From assembly GCA_034687125.1 (NCBI GenBank), contig JAQGBZ010000239.1, positions 34,070 through 98,069 of the forward strand: DNA of 64,000 nucleotides. The letters run 5' to 3'. A program made the position numbers and the translations under genes. Each line of letters opens with the position of its first letter. Position 1 is the first letter of the stretch. Below, piece after piece: positions 1 to 12,300 of this stretch. Below the pieces are notes generated by a model that saw only the letters and a list, made by a program, of their open reading frames with translations, was not told where the DNA came from and searched no databases. The stretch is from Neelides folsomi (lineage: Eukaryota; Arthropoda; Collembola; Neelipleona; Neelidae).

Positions 1-383
1 CAACATCACGAGACCAGACGCATCAATCAACCAACGTTTTTTAACCTTAATTTATTCATATTCGAGGAAATACAATTACAGGCCCATCAAAATAATCATT
101 TTGGTGTCATGAAGGCGATGAAGGTGAAGTTATAAAATATCCCATATCAAAATTAATCTCTGTTCCATAATCGTTAATCATACTTTATGATTTACTATAT
201 GATAGCTCCAGAACAACAATAAAAATATAATTTGATTTCACATGCAGTTTTAAAAATGTTTCATTTACCATTTTCATTTTCCAATCAGGCAGAATTTCAA
301 AATTTTGGTAAATTCATTTTCTTCAACAATTAGATAATTTAGTTAATTAGAATTAGACAAACCAGAGGTTTAAATTAAGCAAG
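1..383. other. AT-rich 5' flank of the ODF3-like gene
   Basis: No open frame of note and no recognisable repeat. The first ATG of the SHIPPO-repeat gene follows at 384, so the 3' part presumably holds its promoter and 5' UTR, but I see no definite core promoter motif. Confidence 0.4.
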
Positions 384-1717
384 ATGGGCGATAAAGCAGT
401 TTGCACAACCAAAATCGGTCCAGGACCTGCCGGAGTGAATCTCCCAACTCTTGTCGGCTTCAATGGACACGACTCGACCAAGATGAGACTTCCAGCCTAC
501 AGCATGAGACTCGCACTCGGTTCGTCTCTCAACTGTCAAGGAGGATGCAAAAACACACCTGGGCCCAAATACACGATTCCTTACGGTCAAAAGGCAAACG
601 GAACTTCCATCGGCGTCGCCTACACATTGAGAAGCAAACATAAGAACATAGCTTGTGGTAATAAATTAAACGTCATGAATTCATGAATTACAAAAACAGC
701 AATATTACAATGAATAAATTATTAAATAATGTTATTTATCAATTATGAAGTGAGTAATTTAATAAATTGAAATTTCCAGATCCCGGATGTATTGGACCTG
801 GACCTGGTAAATACTCTTGGGACATCAATCAAAATAGGAACAAAGCTCCTTTGTGGTCACTTCGCGCTCGACTTGAAGGCAGAGGAGCATGGTCGCTTGG
901 ACCAGGACCAAAGTACATGCTTCCATCCCTCATTGGCCCAAAAGTCCCCAACAAACTGTCTCTTCCGGAATACTCAATGTAAGCAATAGTTAAAGTCATT
1001 TGAATCCATTTGGTTAGATTTAAATTACCAATTTGGTTAGGGGGATGAGATGGAAAAATTGCTACCGGGCCATGAGCCCAAACACCACTTTGGCCCCACC
1101 ATGCGAATTCCAGTGCTAGGATTCAATGAATAATTTTAAACTCCTTTTACTTGTCACGTTTAGTCTAATTCATTTAATCAAAGATCGATTAATTCAAAAT
1201 TCACCGTATAAATTCTATAATGATTAGGCCTTCAAAATTGTTTCTAAACAAATAATCCGAATAAAATACGATTTAATCACATTAGGATTTTCTTTCTATT
1301 TTTCTCGTACTATAAGATCTTATAATAAATTATTTTTAAAGGTTATTGTGTAGATCTCGGTTAATTATATTTCAGTTAAGGATGAAGCTTTAATTAATTA
1401 AATTGTTTTGAATGGAAAGGACTGGACGCGGTAAAGGAGACGGATTCAATTCCTACCCTGGACCCAAATACGACATTGGCCGTCCAGATCTGGTGAAGAA
1501 CAAAGCTGGAGCTTACAGCATGTTGGGCCGTCCGAAATGTCTTGGCTGCGAACCTCATTGTGGTGGACCAGGACCAGCAAACTACGACATTGAGCCAGCA
1601 AAATCAAGAGTCTTCCGCCACCCGCCCAAGTACTCAATGGGAATTAAACATACAGAATGTGCTGGAATTTACAGGACAAAATACGACGAATCTGAAGCAC
1701 TTCCCCCAACTTGTTAA
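384..1717 (+). CDS. ODF3/CIMAP-type SHIPPO-repeat protein
   Basis: Three coding exons, 384-657, 780-978 and 1420-1717, join in phase (GT-AG introns) into 256 aa, close to the usual length of about 254 aa in the ODF3 family. The protein carries six Pro-Gly-Pro repeats of the form GPGPxxY (for example GPGPGKY, TPGPKY, YPGPKY, GPGPANY), each followed some residues later by a YSM-type motif (AYSM, EYSM, KYSM). That spacing defines the SHIPPO repeat. Family members decorate the microtubules or outer dense fibres of sperm tails and cilia, so a role in the sperm flagellum is inferred. The join 978/1420 is supported because it recreates YSMTGR, a family motif. The start is the first ATG of the open frame, with a stop just upstream. 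No catalytic domain is expected. Confidence 0.85.
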
Positions 1718-1798
1718 ATTCCAAATCTCTCCCTTTTTGTAAAAATGCATTTTGTTTGTTTTTAAAATGGAAATAATTCAAAATTCATTAGTCTCTCA

Positions 1799-1804
1799 AT
1801 AAAC
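1799..1804 (+). promoter_or_regulatory. Poly(A) signal AATAAA of the ODF3-like gene
   Basis: A canonical AATAAA lies 82 bases after the stop codon at 1717, in the right place for the 3' end of the SHIPPO-repeat gene. Confidence 0.5.
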
Positions 1805-2520
1805 GCTTGAAGGTACATCAATTTTTATTTACACATCAAATAGAGCATATTATAGCAGATGAAGAAATAGAGTAAATTGCATCTGCATCCACAAATTAAA
1901 AGTATTTGACAAAAATTTCCAGTAAACACTTGGTTTAAATACGTTAATAATATTATTTAATTAAGAAACCCGTAAGAAGACAGTATCTTGTAGATAAATT
2001 AAATAACAACGTGAAACTTTTTAATTATTTTAATAGTTAAATAGTCAATAATAAATTATTAGATAATTAGGTAATATATTTTAGAAAATCTTAATCGTTA
2101 AAATTGTAAAACTTTAAAAAATGATTCAAAAGTTAACTAAAAAGTATTACAATCTTTTAAAGGAATGGTCGACTTTATACTTACGATTCATCCGAAAAGA
2201 AATAGCTTCGAATATTTTAATTAAGTAATATTCTGAATCGTAATATAATTGATTAATCGTAATAAAATTGATTGTGACGTTCAATGGCTCTTAACGCTAA
2301 GCACATGTTAAAATCTAAGAATTAATTAAACACTAACATAAACTAAAATGATGTTCAAATTCACAATTAACCTAAAGATTATTTAAGTATTATAATAAAT
2401 TAATTATTGTAAATAACAGGAACTAGTGTGTAATACAAGGCATGTATTAAATTAGCACTTTAATTAATGATTATGATTAAAATCTAAAAATATAATAATA
2501 AGTTGATTTTTAAAGTCACT
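1805..2520. other. AT-rich intergenic spacer
   Basis: Lies between two converging genes, the ODF3-like gene (+) and the UBAN adaptor (-). No open frame or repeat family was recognised. The right end probably contains the 3' UTR of the UBAN adaptor gene. Confidence 0.5.
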
Positions 2521-5500
2521 TCAAGGGAAAACGAAAGGGTCGGAACGCTCAATATTGTAAAATTCTTCAAAACCAGTTCCGCAAATGGCCGCATGATTTT
2601 GCAATTTTTGGATATCTACAAATTGTTTGCCACAAATGGGGCAACTGCCAGAATACATTCCCTCCTCATCGCTCACATTTGATGAATTCTGTAGAATAGA
2701 ATGAAATAGAAATATTATCAGTTTTATCTCAAATATGTTAAATTAAAAAAATGTCTATAAGCTTTTATTGTCAATATTATCCTGTACATTTGACGCTGTA
2801 TCAGATTGTGGTGGAGCAGAATCTGTTGGGATATTCGCAGTTGCTCCCTCAGGCCTATACAAATTAAGAAAGACTATTCCTCAGTGGTATTTCAATCAAA
2901 TTCAATTTTTATGTAATTAATCGACAAGGAGGAATTTCCAAACCCCGTAAGCATGTTTACTCATACACATATTATGTTGAAAGCAAGATAATACTGGGAC
3001 AAGTTATTACAACCATATAACTAATCGTTATAACTAACAATTAACAATCAAAAGTTGACTTACTTATTGTTTCCTAACTCTTCAAATTCGCGCTTTACAT
3101 AGTTAAACAAACTGGCAAAGCCTGAGGTCAAAGTAGGCAAAGGTGTAGAAGAAGTTGAGGAAGCGGGAGCTGTCGGGTTAGTGGGACTTGAATCACTTGT
3201 ATTTGGCCTATTCAAAGAACAATCACAAATAAGTATTTTGAAAATCCAAACATCCAAATCACACAATTAAAATTTTTAGTGAAGTTCAAGAAATTCCATC
3301 TCAAAACCAAGAATAAACCCGAAGCAAAAAAACCCACATATTTCAAAAAGCAAAAATGGGAACTGAAAACTGAAGACTTGATTCCTAATGATTTTATTCT
3401 GATCTTATTTTCATCCATTAAAAAATCAACAATCCAAAAATTGTTACACATTCCCCAACATATAATTCGTTTGAAAATCCTCCTTGTTCTCAAGAAGGTG
3501 ATTAATTTACCTCTCAACGTGCTCAGTTGCAAGTTGCAAGTGTGTCCTATGGAGATTTTCGAGCTCGGTGTTCTTCTTATTCAAATCATCTTTGACGCGG
3601 ATGATTTCTTGTTGGAGTTTCTCAATTTCTTTGTTCAATTCCTCTCTGGAATTCTTCTCAGCTTCAAAGTCCGCTTTGTAAATGTCCATCTAATATTAAA
3701 AATAAAAAATCACAATAAAATAAACAAACTAACAAGTAAGTTACTTAAAATTATTCAAAAAATACTTATACTGAAATTATTAAGAAAAGCAAAGGGAACA
3801 AGAACAATTGGAATTGATGACTTTTCGATTTTATTATTTAACAAGCTTAAAATGACCACTAAAACAAAGATTTTATAATAGTAGGTATAAAGACTCATAA
3901 TAAAACATGATTGAAAATCATAGTAAGAATATGCTGAAAAATACTATTTGAAAATGTTTATAATTTAATTTGTAAAATATAAAATGTAAATTAATGAATG
4001 GCTTCATTTTTTGGCATATGGAATCCTATCAGAAGCTTTTGACAGACTCTTTTTAATTGCATTCGTAGAAGGCCAAGATGTGACGTTTGTTGGAACTGGT
4101 GGATAATAAGCAGCTTCTCTCAAGCGACCTGGATAATCCCCTACTTTGATGCTGCTATTCAACGTGTCGCCTTTGTTCAACTTAGAGATCTGTTGTCGAC
4201 ATTCTGCCAATTCAAAATTCAAATCAATCATCTCTATTGCCATATCCTTCACCTCAATCTTCAATCGTAAAAATTCACGAATACAAATGCATTCCTTGGG
4301 TGGATCAATTCTGGATGTTGAAACACCACCATTCCGATTTTTCCCAGTTTGATGAACAGAATGTGTAATTGGTAATGGCTGGCTCCCATAAGATTTATTA
4401 TTGAATTGAACAGTTGAAGGAATAAAGTAATAAGAGGGAACTGAAACACTTTTGATATTACTTGGCCTCCCAACCATAATACTCTTTTGAGACTCAAACT
4501 AATCGTTAATAAGCAAGCATCACAAAATGTGTTAAATATTAAATTACATAATTTTATTATAGAATTTTAAAAGACAGTAAGTAAATCAAAAAAGTTAACC
4601 TGTGCTTTGTAAGCATTCACGGAATTATTTTCCTCCAACAAAAGTGCAATTCGAGCTTTGTAGCTTCCATTCTCTTTTTCATAAATGCTGATGCGCTGTT
4701 TCAGATAATTGTTTTCCCTTTCCAAACCATTGACAACTTCTTCCAGACGTTCAACACTTGATCGAGCTTTTTCATAAGACTGTCGCATAAGTCGAATGTC
4801 GGCGTCTTTCTTAGCACAGCAATCAGTAGTCGGAGAGCTTTTGCTGTTGCGCTCAAGTTCGGCCAGCTTTGCCCTCAAAGCTTCATTTTCAATTCTAAAA
4901 GCCTCAAAAGAGGTTCTTTTACAATCTTCCATTTCTTGTTTGAGGCGTTCAATATCCCGATCTTTGGCCTCTCTCAATGCGATGTGATAAGTATTCCTTT
5001 GCTTCTCTTCTTCAACAATTGTCGTTTCTCTGAGGCGAAGGAGGTCATTCTCTTTCTGCACAGTTTGCAATGTCCCTTGACATTCTGAGAGCTTTGTAAA
5101 TGCAATTGAAGCTTGCTCATTTGACAAACTCAATCGTTCAACATCTGCTTTCAATTTGTTGATTTCTCGTTCTTGTTCGTCTCGAAGAGATGCACAAATC
5201 GCATATTTGGTGGCCTCTTGTTGTTGGAAGGCAATTTGTTGGAGAAGATTCGCATTCTCCTTCTTGGATTCTTCATAGAGATGATGAATTTCAGAGAGTT
5301 TCATACAAGCAGCATTTATTTCTGCATTCTTTGAATCAATCGTGCTCGTAAGATTCTGAAAATAACAAACGGTAAATATTAAAAATATATTTACATTTAA
5401 AGAAATATTTAATATAATGAAAATAATGATGTTTAGTTTTTGAATAATTCTAATTGGTAATGATAATTTACCTCAAATTGACTTTCAATTCTAACGGCCT

Positions 5501-6508
5501 CAAGCCGATCAATTCTTTCACGCTTAGTGGTTTCGAGTTCTCTGTTCAAGCGATTAACTTCGTCCTTGAGAGAAGCGACGTTGTAAGTAGTCTGTTTCAG
5601 CTCTACGTTTTCATCCTTAACCTGAAATAAATTATTATAGTTAAAATTATCTGATAAAAACTATTGACAAAGAAATCAAGTTAAATCAAACCTTTTCTAA
5701 ATTCTGAAGAGTTTCTTCAAGTTTAGTTAACTGAATGGCAAACTTTGTCTTGTATTGCTCAGCTTGTTCAAATGCACTCTTCGTATTTTGTTTAAAATTT
5801 TTCAGTATATCTGAATTTAAAAGAAATTTTAACTTTTAACGTTAAGCCAAAATAATTAAAACAACTATTTATTTTATGATTTAAACTATCGCATTGAGTC
5901 CAATGAGGTGAAATAAAAATTAAAATAATTATGTATTTTATAGGCACAAGACTCGATACCTTTAAGATCGGCATTTTCTTTTTGAATGAGCTCTAGATTT
6001 TTCTTAATTTCATCATAGTCTTGCGAAGACGAAGACGACATCGAAGCCGTTCCGAATGTATTGGTGTGCCGATTTCCGTCACTCAAGAGACTTGCCGCTA
6101 AATCTGATTCAGAGCTCAACGACATAGTTTTCACATTTCTGTACGAGCTAGAATCTGCTTCAATGGACTTCTCTTGGCCATTTCCTTCATTTTCAACTTC
6201 TTGATTGGAACTCTATAATCAATTTAAATTGTATTAAAATGACTAATGGATTTTATGAATCATAAGAATTATTGATAACAAATATTTTGATAAAATGTTT
6301 TAATTAGTCATTCAAAAAGGATTCTCACATTGCTTCCTCCGGCTTCTCCTGATGATCCAGAATTTAACAAAGTAATCGAGACGAGATCTCCTGGATTCGA
6401 ATTCGAATTGATGATGGATCCAGTGAGAGATGTTCGAAGAGGAATTGGAATCTCTTCAATTGTATCGAATTCTCCAATATTCACAAACTCGTACTCCAAA
6501 TCCTCCAT
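2521..6508 (-). CDS. Optineurin/NEMO-type ubiquitin-binding coiled-coil adaptor
   Basis: Nine coding exons on the minus strand, 6508-6329, 6212-5960, 5810-5692, 5621-5472, 5355-4600, 3689-3511, 3207-3064, 2854-2788 and 2688-2521, join in phase into 671 aa. Residues about 120-545 are almost continuous coiled coil. At about 487-507 the sequence MDIYKADFEAEKNSREE matches the UBAN motif (DFxxERxxRE) that binds linear ubiquitin in NEMO, optineurin and ABIN proteins. A Ser/Thr/Pro-rich linker follows, then a C-terminal zinc finger with C632-x2-C635, H648 and C652, as in NEMO and optineurin. Residues 8-11 (FVNI, flanked by acidic residues) look like an LC3-interacting motif. The likely role is a ubiquitin-chain receptor in innate immune (IMD/NF-kB) signalling or selective autophagy; the sequence does not decide between kenny/NEMO and optineurin. 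Confidence 0.82.
3830..3835 (-). promoter_or_regulatory. Candidate poly(A) signal for the short UBAN-less isoform
   Basis: TTTATT on the plus strand, read as AATAAA on the minus strand, about 170 bases past the stop at 4004 and upstream of the UBAN exon. It fits an alternative last exon, but such motifs are common in AT-rich DNA. Confidence 0.3.
4004..4498 (-). CDS. Alternative terminal exon of the UBAN adaptor gene
   Basis: An open frame of 162-164 codons ends with its own stop at 4004 and lies in the intron between the last long coiled-coil exon (ending 4600) and the UBAN exon (starting 3689). Two possible acceptors, before 4498 and before 4492, are both phase 0 and so in frame with the upstream exon. 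An AATAAA on the minus strand (3835-3830) lies downstream, before the UBAN exon. Splicing to this exon would give a protein of about 650 aa with the coiled coil but without UBAN or zinc finger. Its own sequence has a short coiled-coil stretch (REFLRLKIEVKDMAIEMIDL) and is otherwise unrecognised. It could instead be a nested gene starting at the ATG at 4477. Confidence 0.5.
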   Translation of the reverse strand, partial: FESQKSIMVGRPSNIKSVSVPSYYFIPSTVQFNNKSYGSQPLPITHSVHQTGKNRNGGVSTSRIDPPKECICIREFLRLKIEVKDMAIEMIDLNFELAECRQQISKLNKGDTLNSSIKVGDYPGRLREAAYYPPVPTNVTSWPSTNAIKKSLSKASDRIPYAKK

Positions 6509-7797
6509 GTTGAGAGCTACAAAAATATTAATTTTTCAATTTTACTGTTGGTAAATAATCGAATAAATTAAGTCCCTAGAATTCCATGTGCAATGTTCGA
6601 TGTATTAATAGAAATGTAGGCAAAAGGTTGTAAGTTCGACGCCTTCAATAGCCAATTTTATCCTTCGGTTTCTACCTGGAGCTTAATTTTGTCCTTATTT
6701 TACTTTTATAATCCTCGAATCAAATTCAAAAACACTTCATAAATATAAGTTTAAGCATTGTATAAATATAACAAAACTGAAAACAGAATTTAATTTTCCA
6801 ATATAACACAAATGGAGTCTTCATATTTCAAAATTTCGTAATAATTTTATAACTAACAAAAAGAATTACAAAATCCTATCTTTTTAGCAAAAAATAATAC
6901 AAATCTAATTTAACAATTAATTATTCTTACTTTCTTGTCTTGTTTATTAATGAGCTTTTTATAAGATGTTATTCAATATAAATAGAGAGTAAAAGAGAAT
7001 TAAACTGGGAGAATGGAATGGGAAACTGTAAAGTAGAGCACGATCTTTGCGAAACAATCGCTCATAAATAAACAAAAGCGCAGATACCTAAATAATATAT
7101 ATTTATTTACATCGATAACTCTGTTAAATCCAACTTACACATTGGTGATCTTCTTTTAGAGTCCTCACTTCCCCAATCTCTTATTGGAATGAAGAGATGT
7201 TAAAAATTTAAGTAGTTTTGAGGAAAACGAACGATGTTTTCCTTTGTATGGTAATGAAGGAATGAGTTGAGAGATAGAACCAGCAATGGATGAATGTGAG
7301 TCGTAGAAGAATCACATTGAGAATGAGTCATCGAGCATGAGAACTCAGGCCACCTATCAAACCAATGCTTCAGGGTTGGAAGAAAAAATACCAAATGCTG
7401 ACTGATTATGACAACCCAAACCAAACCCTATTTAACTTCGAGCATGCAAAATATAAATACACTGTTTAGCTGACTCAATATAATATAACTATATTATAGC
7501 CATATAACCATACACTTAACGTATTTTAACCCTTTATGCAACAAAAGTTCTACCTGCTTAAACTTACCCTTTGCCCTTACCTCAATTATAAACATGAAAC
7601 TACTTCTCCATATAATATGTGTATCTATTCACAATTTTGTATTTATTTTTATTTAAATATATATATTAGGCATATACCTATGGTTCGTTTTGGTCCGATG
7701 GTTGGGTCAATTGGGCCTTGGGATAATTCTTTGGGAAAGTTCACCCTAAAACGACTAAACGTTTAAGGAAAGAAGGACCTTTATTTACTCTTTAATA
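6509..7797. other. AT-rich intergenic region upstream of the UBAN adaptor gene
   Basis: Holds the presumed promoter and 5' UTR of the UBAN adaptor. Short open frames, such as one on the minus strand at 7200-7424, have no family resemblance and look like chance. Confidence 0.4.
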
Positions 7798-7915
7798 CAG
7801 GGCCTTCCAACGTACTGGCCGCGGACCGGATTCGGCCCGCGAGGTCATTTTACCGGCCCGCCGAAGTTTCTTAAAAGTTAAATTACATACGGCCCTCGGA
7901 CAGTTATTCTAGCCA
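7798..7915 (+). mobile_element. hAT-type transposon terminal fragment
   Basis: A sudden GC-rich stretch in AT-rich DNA begins with CAGGGCCTTCCAACG and continues with GGCCGCGGACCGG and CGGCCCGCGAGGTCATTTTA. This pattern (CAGGG, then CCAAC, then repeated GGCCCGCG blocks) is characteristic of the terminal inverted repeat and subterminal region of hAT-superfamily elements. No transposase frame and no matching right end were found, so this is a remnant of unknown original length. Confidence 0.5.
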
Positions 7916-9314
7916 TTAGCTAAATTCTGAATTGGAAATGAAATTACGTTTTACAGCTTAGGCTCGAGAGTGTTAAAACATTTCATATGGATACTTCTAA
8001 CATTCATGTTTTTCCAACACATCATGATTTACTCTTATAATAATAAATTCATAACAAGCTATTCCTTCATTGGCAAAAACGTGGTAATTGACTATCATAT
8101 TAGAGTTTTTGAATTTTATAATTGATCTGACTAGCGGATCCGTCGTCAGGCTCCCGTCAATCGAAAAGGTGGTTATCAAATTATTTGGTTTAACTATTAA
8201 CCCTAGCAGTATCGTTTTAAATCAAGAACCTTACATTGATATTTTGATATGCTATAACGGAACGAAAACGTCAAATACGCATTAAACCTATAGCAAATAT
8301 GTATCTTTTATCTTTAAGAATGATTGAATTCAAAAATAAAAAATAAAATTAAACGAAGAACGAACATTAACAGTGACGTAATAAGTATATATATATATAT
8401 TTATTTACAATAATCTAATTTAAATTAACCTAACCATAACTAACAACATAGCAGAAATTTAAATTTATGCATTGAAGCTTTTGAATCATATGAATCCTTA
8501 TATCTAATGATCTTTAAAATGTATAATTGGATATTCAATTAATGATATGAATTGTAAAATTAATTAAGGAAAACAAACTATGTAAAAATGAAAAAAGTTT
8601 TATTCTAAAAAAATTTACATATATTTGGATTTATTAAAATATGGCAAGTGAATATGCATTGAAATTTAAAATTGTAATAAACACTTTTGAAAGGAAACCG
8701 TTTAACCTATTAATACAATGTTTAAACTATATGAAAATGGAGATATTGTTTATTTTTATGGAAGGCTATGCAAGTTCTCCATGCATTTGAATGCAATAAT
8801 GACCCTTGCGGCTTAAATTATTTCTAGACTTTAAAGCATGTTAGCACTCTGAAAATTATGCATTGTATGCTTATGATCATTAAAAAGGATTTTATTTAAA
8901 TCGGTAAATTTTAACAAGGTTAAGTTCAGCCCATTTTTCTGCCATATCTCATTCTGTCCATAAATGCATGAATATTTATGAATTGGTCTTTTTGTTCTGT
9001 CCTTAAATTAAGTTTTATACCAGATATATTTAGTTCCAAGAAAGCCATTTAATGTTTTTATGAGATAAATAATTTGAACGAAGTTAAAATATTTTATTTC
9101 TTTAACAGTTCATTAAATACAAGTATTAAGATAGATAGCATTTAACATACAATGAAGTTAGCATTGTAACGTTCAAGCTATTTATGGATCATTTTGAAAT
9201 AAATATTTTTATTTGTAACAGAGTAATACTTATTGTTAGGTAATTGGTAGGAAGCATCAGTAAAGAAGAAAAGAAATAGGAATAATAATTGATTAGGGTC
9301 AGGTCTCATCAAAT
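7916..9314. other. AT-rich spacer and 3' flank of the CCDC141-like gene
   Basis: No convincing gene. Open frames of 60-65 codons at 7997-8285 overlap on both strands and have no recognisable family. The right end probably includes the 3' UTR of the CCDC141-like gene; a minus-strand AATAAA lies about 100 bases beyond its stop. Confidence 0.4.
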
Positions 9315-12300
9315 TTATTTCGGAGCCTGGTGAGTATGAGACATGTGAGTGACGGGTATCGGAGTCCCTTCGCTCGTCTCATCAGCATCTCCCACTTGGG
9401 GAGCAAGTAGGCCGAACTCGTAGCCAAAGTCGTACTTAAAGTACACGACGCCAGAATTCCCTCCTAAATACCAAAAATTCCATTTATTAAATTATACCAA
9501 TCTATTACGATCCCAATTACCATCTCTCGGAGGTTGTTGCGACGAATCTTTAACAAGTGGCTGAATATCTCGGACGAACGCTCGATTGCTTCGTTCTGCT
9601 CGTTCACTCATATACTCTCCCATTGCATCAACTAACATTTTGATCAATAATTAAATACGTCAAAGAATCAATAGCTATTAAAAGTAAAACATGACTAAAT
9701 ATTAATATTGATTAATTGTGTTATTAAAGTTAATTAATTGTACGGTTCATTGATAAAGAAGACTGTTGATGAGTTTGTGGTGGTTTGACTGGTCTGAATC
9801 TCTTCGTGTCATCCTCTGATTCACTTTCCATTGGGGCCCAAATTGGTCTTACGCGAAATTCCTCTGCATCTGACCCATAGTCAGATTCGCTCACTTCTCC
9901 AGGGACGAATTTGGAAGGGACGATCTTCTTCATCTCCTTGCAAGCCCAAGAAGGTCGGCCCTTCGGAGGAACAAAAACTTCCGGTTTGACAATGTCTCCG
10001 CTCCCAGGTGAAGGAATTACTATCCAAGGGCAAGTCTGCATATCCAGATAAAACATCATTTATCTAATTCCTCCATTAACTTTAGTGTTAGTTTAATAGC
10101 AAATACATAAAGCAAATTATAAAAGCAAAAGTTTCACAAAGCTCATAACTCATAATGAATGAACAACATCGTTTTAGATGATGCTCCCATTACAATCACA
10201 GAAATACATAATCTGAATAAATTAATTTTAAAGAAAGCTTAAACATTATCTATCCATTTGAATGTGTTCTGTTAAGTGTTAATTTAAAAAGCTGAATGTG
10301 CAATAAACCTAACGTTAGTTTAATTGTTAGTATTAAATGAAGCGGAAGTTTTAGTTATGATGAGTAATGAAGACTCACAGATATGTAAAGGGAAGAGTAG
10401 AAATTTTCAACAAAGAGTTTCGGCCTAAAAAGATTACACGATTTAATCACACACACACAAACAACAGATCTCAATCGGAGAAGAAGCGACTCACCTCCGT
10501 CAGCAATCAACTAATTTTTATTAAGTCGGGGAGCCATTCACCTAAGCTCCTATACAAAAACTTCTCCTTTCAGCATTATTATCCATAATGGCTAACTACA
10601 CAATCTAGCTCTGGTACAAATGAAACTTTTTCTATAAATTGCACAGCGATGGTCTTATACAAAAATTGTGATAATCACAATTAAATTCAAAATGATAAAA
10701 TTAAAACATGAATAAGCCTTCTAAAAATAATATCTCTAACAAGAGATATGAATATAATTCAAAGTATATGAAATTTCAAAAATTAGTCAATTTACACAAA
10801 ATAACATACAATAAATAAATAGCATTATTTATTATTATTATAAGTATTACAACAAAATGAGATGAAAATTAGGAAACATAAATAAAGAACTAAAAGAACT
10901 TTTATTCATAATTTTTCTATAGAATAAGGTTTTTGTATTAAATATAACGTGTGAGAGAACTATCAAGTCTAGAGTACAAGTATAATTATTATAAATAAAT
11001 ATTCAGGTCAGCGGGTCATAAGTTTAAATAATTACATATAAATTAATTCTACAACAATTTATAACTTATAACATAACAATAACCTAACTACTTTTAATAA
11101 ATGAGTAATTAGCATTTAAATAAATTATTTTTTACTCACCTCGAAATCAAAGGACGCTTCACCAGCATTCGACTTTGGTCTCGGTGAGAATCGAAATTCA
11201 GGCGGAGTCCCTGGCTTCAGAAGATCTTCCTGTTGGCGATTGTCAGATGGTAAATTAATTGGCGAAGGAGTTTTTGAAACTCCTTTAGAAGGTTTCGGCG
11301 GAACGGCGGGTTTCGGGCTCAATTTTGATGTGGAGGAAGTCCAAGGTGGCCATTTGACCCCTTCGCCTCCTCCTTCTGTGGAGGTCGTTGAGGTGAAAGT
11401 GGAGGAGGAAACTTCGGTCATTGTTCTCGTGCTTACAACTTCCATTTCTTCTCGTAAGCCCCCAGCAGCAGCATTACTCGTTGGACCCACAACGGTAGAA
11501 ACATAATATTGGACATCTTTAGATTTCCCGGGACTCTCCACATTTGAACTTGTCCTCATTGGTGACGAAGGAGTTTTGGGAGATGTGTCAGGTTTAAATG
11601 GACTTTTTGCTATTTGAACACCTTGTGAAACTTGTGACTGTGTTGGAGAAAAATCAGAGACTTTTTTCTCAGGTTTTGGCTTCATCATACAATTTGATAC
11701 CCCTTGACCTGCAACGTTTTTGAAACTTCCTTGGCTCATTTTTTCAAATGTTGAAACTCTGGCAAATGAAGACTTTTGCTGTTTGGGTGATTCAATTTTA
11801 TGTTTAGACGGAGACTCAACTTGTGGTTTAGAAGGAGACTCAAATACTTTCGTTGGCGATCCAAATGTTTGTTTAGAAGGAGAGTCAAATACTTTGGAAG
11901 GAGTCCCAAATGTTTTAGAAGGCGACCCAAATGTTTGTTTAGGAGATTCAAATGTTTTCGAAGGCGACTCAACCCCAGAATCTTCTGAAGGTGGAGGTGG
12001 CCATACATTTTTCATCTTTGTAATTTCCTTCTTCTTCTCCTCTTGAGCCCCTTCTTGGAATACAATAGGGGAAAGACGACTCAGTCCAGGTGAAACAGCC
12101 GCAGCGACCAACTTCGTTTCCTCTTTCTTGTACTCCGTCCGAGTTGAAGTTGAAGAAGATGCCTCGTAGCTTAATTCAATTTCTCTTGTCCACATTTTAG
12201 CCAAATCTTTGACCTTCATTCGTTTTTCTTCTTGTTCATCACAAACTTCCGACTTCACATTGTCGTTCGTTGATTCTTCAAAACATTCATTTTCAATAGG

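Noticed and set aside
1041-1118. Possible extra exon of the ODF3-like gene between its second and third exons
   Set aside because: It follows an acceptor and is open in the right phase, but it ends in a stop. Direct joining of 978 to 1420 restores the family motif YSMTGR and the normal protein length.
3279-3878. 199-codon plus-strand frame opposite the UBAN exon
   Set aside because: It overlaps two exons and introns of the phase-consistent minus-strand gene and reads as low-complexity Lys/Ile/Leu; it is an antisense shadow.
6625-6660. tRNA-like T-arm (AAGTTCGAC)
   Set aside because: The flanking bases do not form the five-pair stem and no anticodon arm is found upstream.
11240-12046. Plus-strand frames of 88 and 108 codons with CLEGDS-like repeats
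   Set aside because: They are antisense readings of the SPSK repeat array in the CCDC141-like exon.
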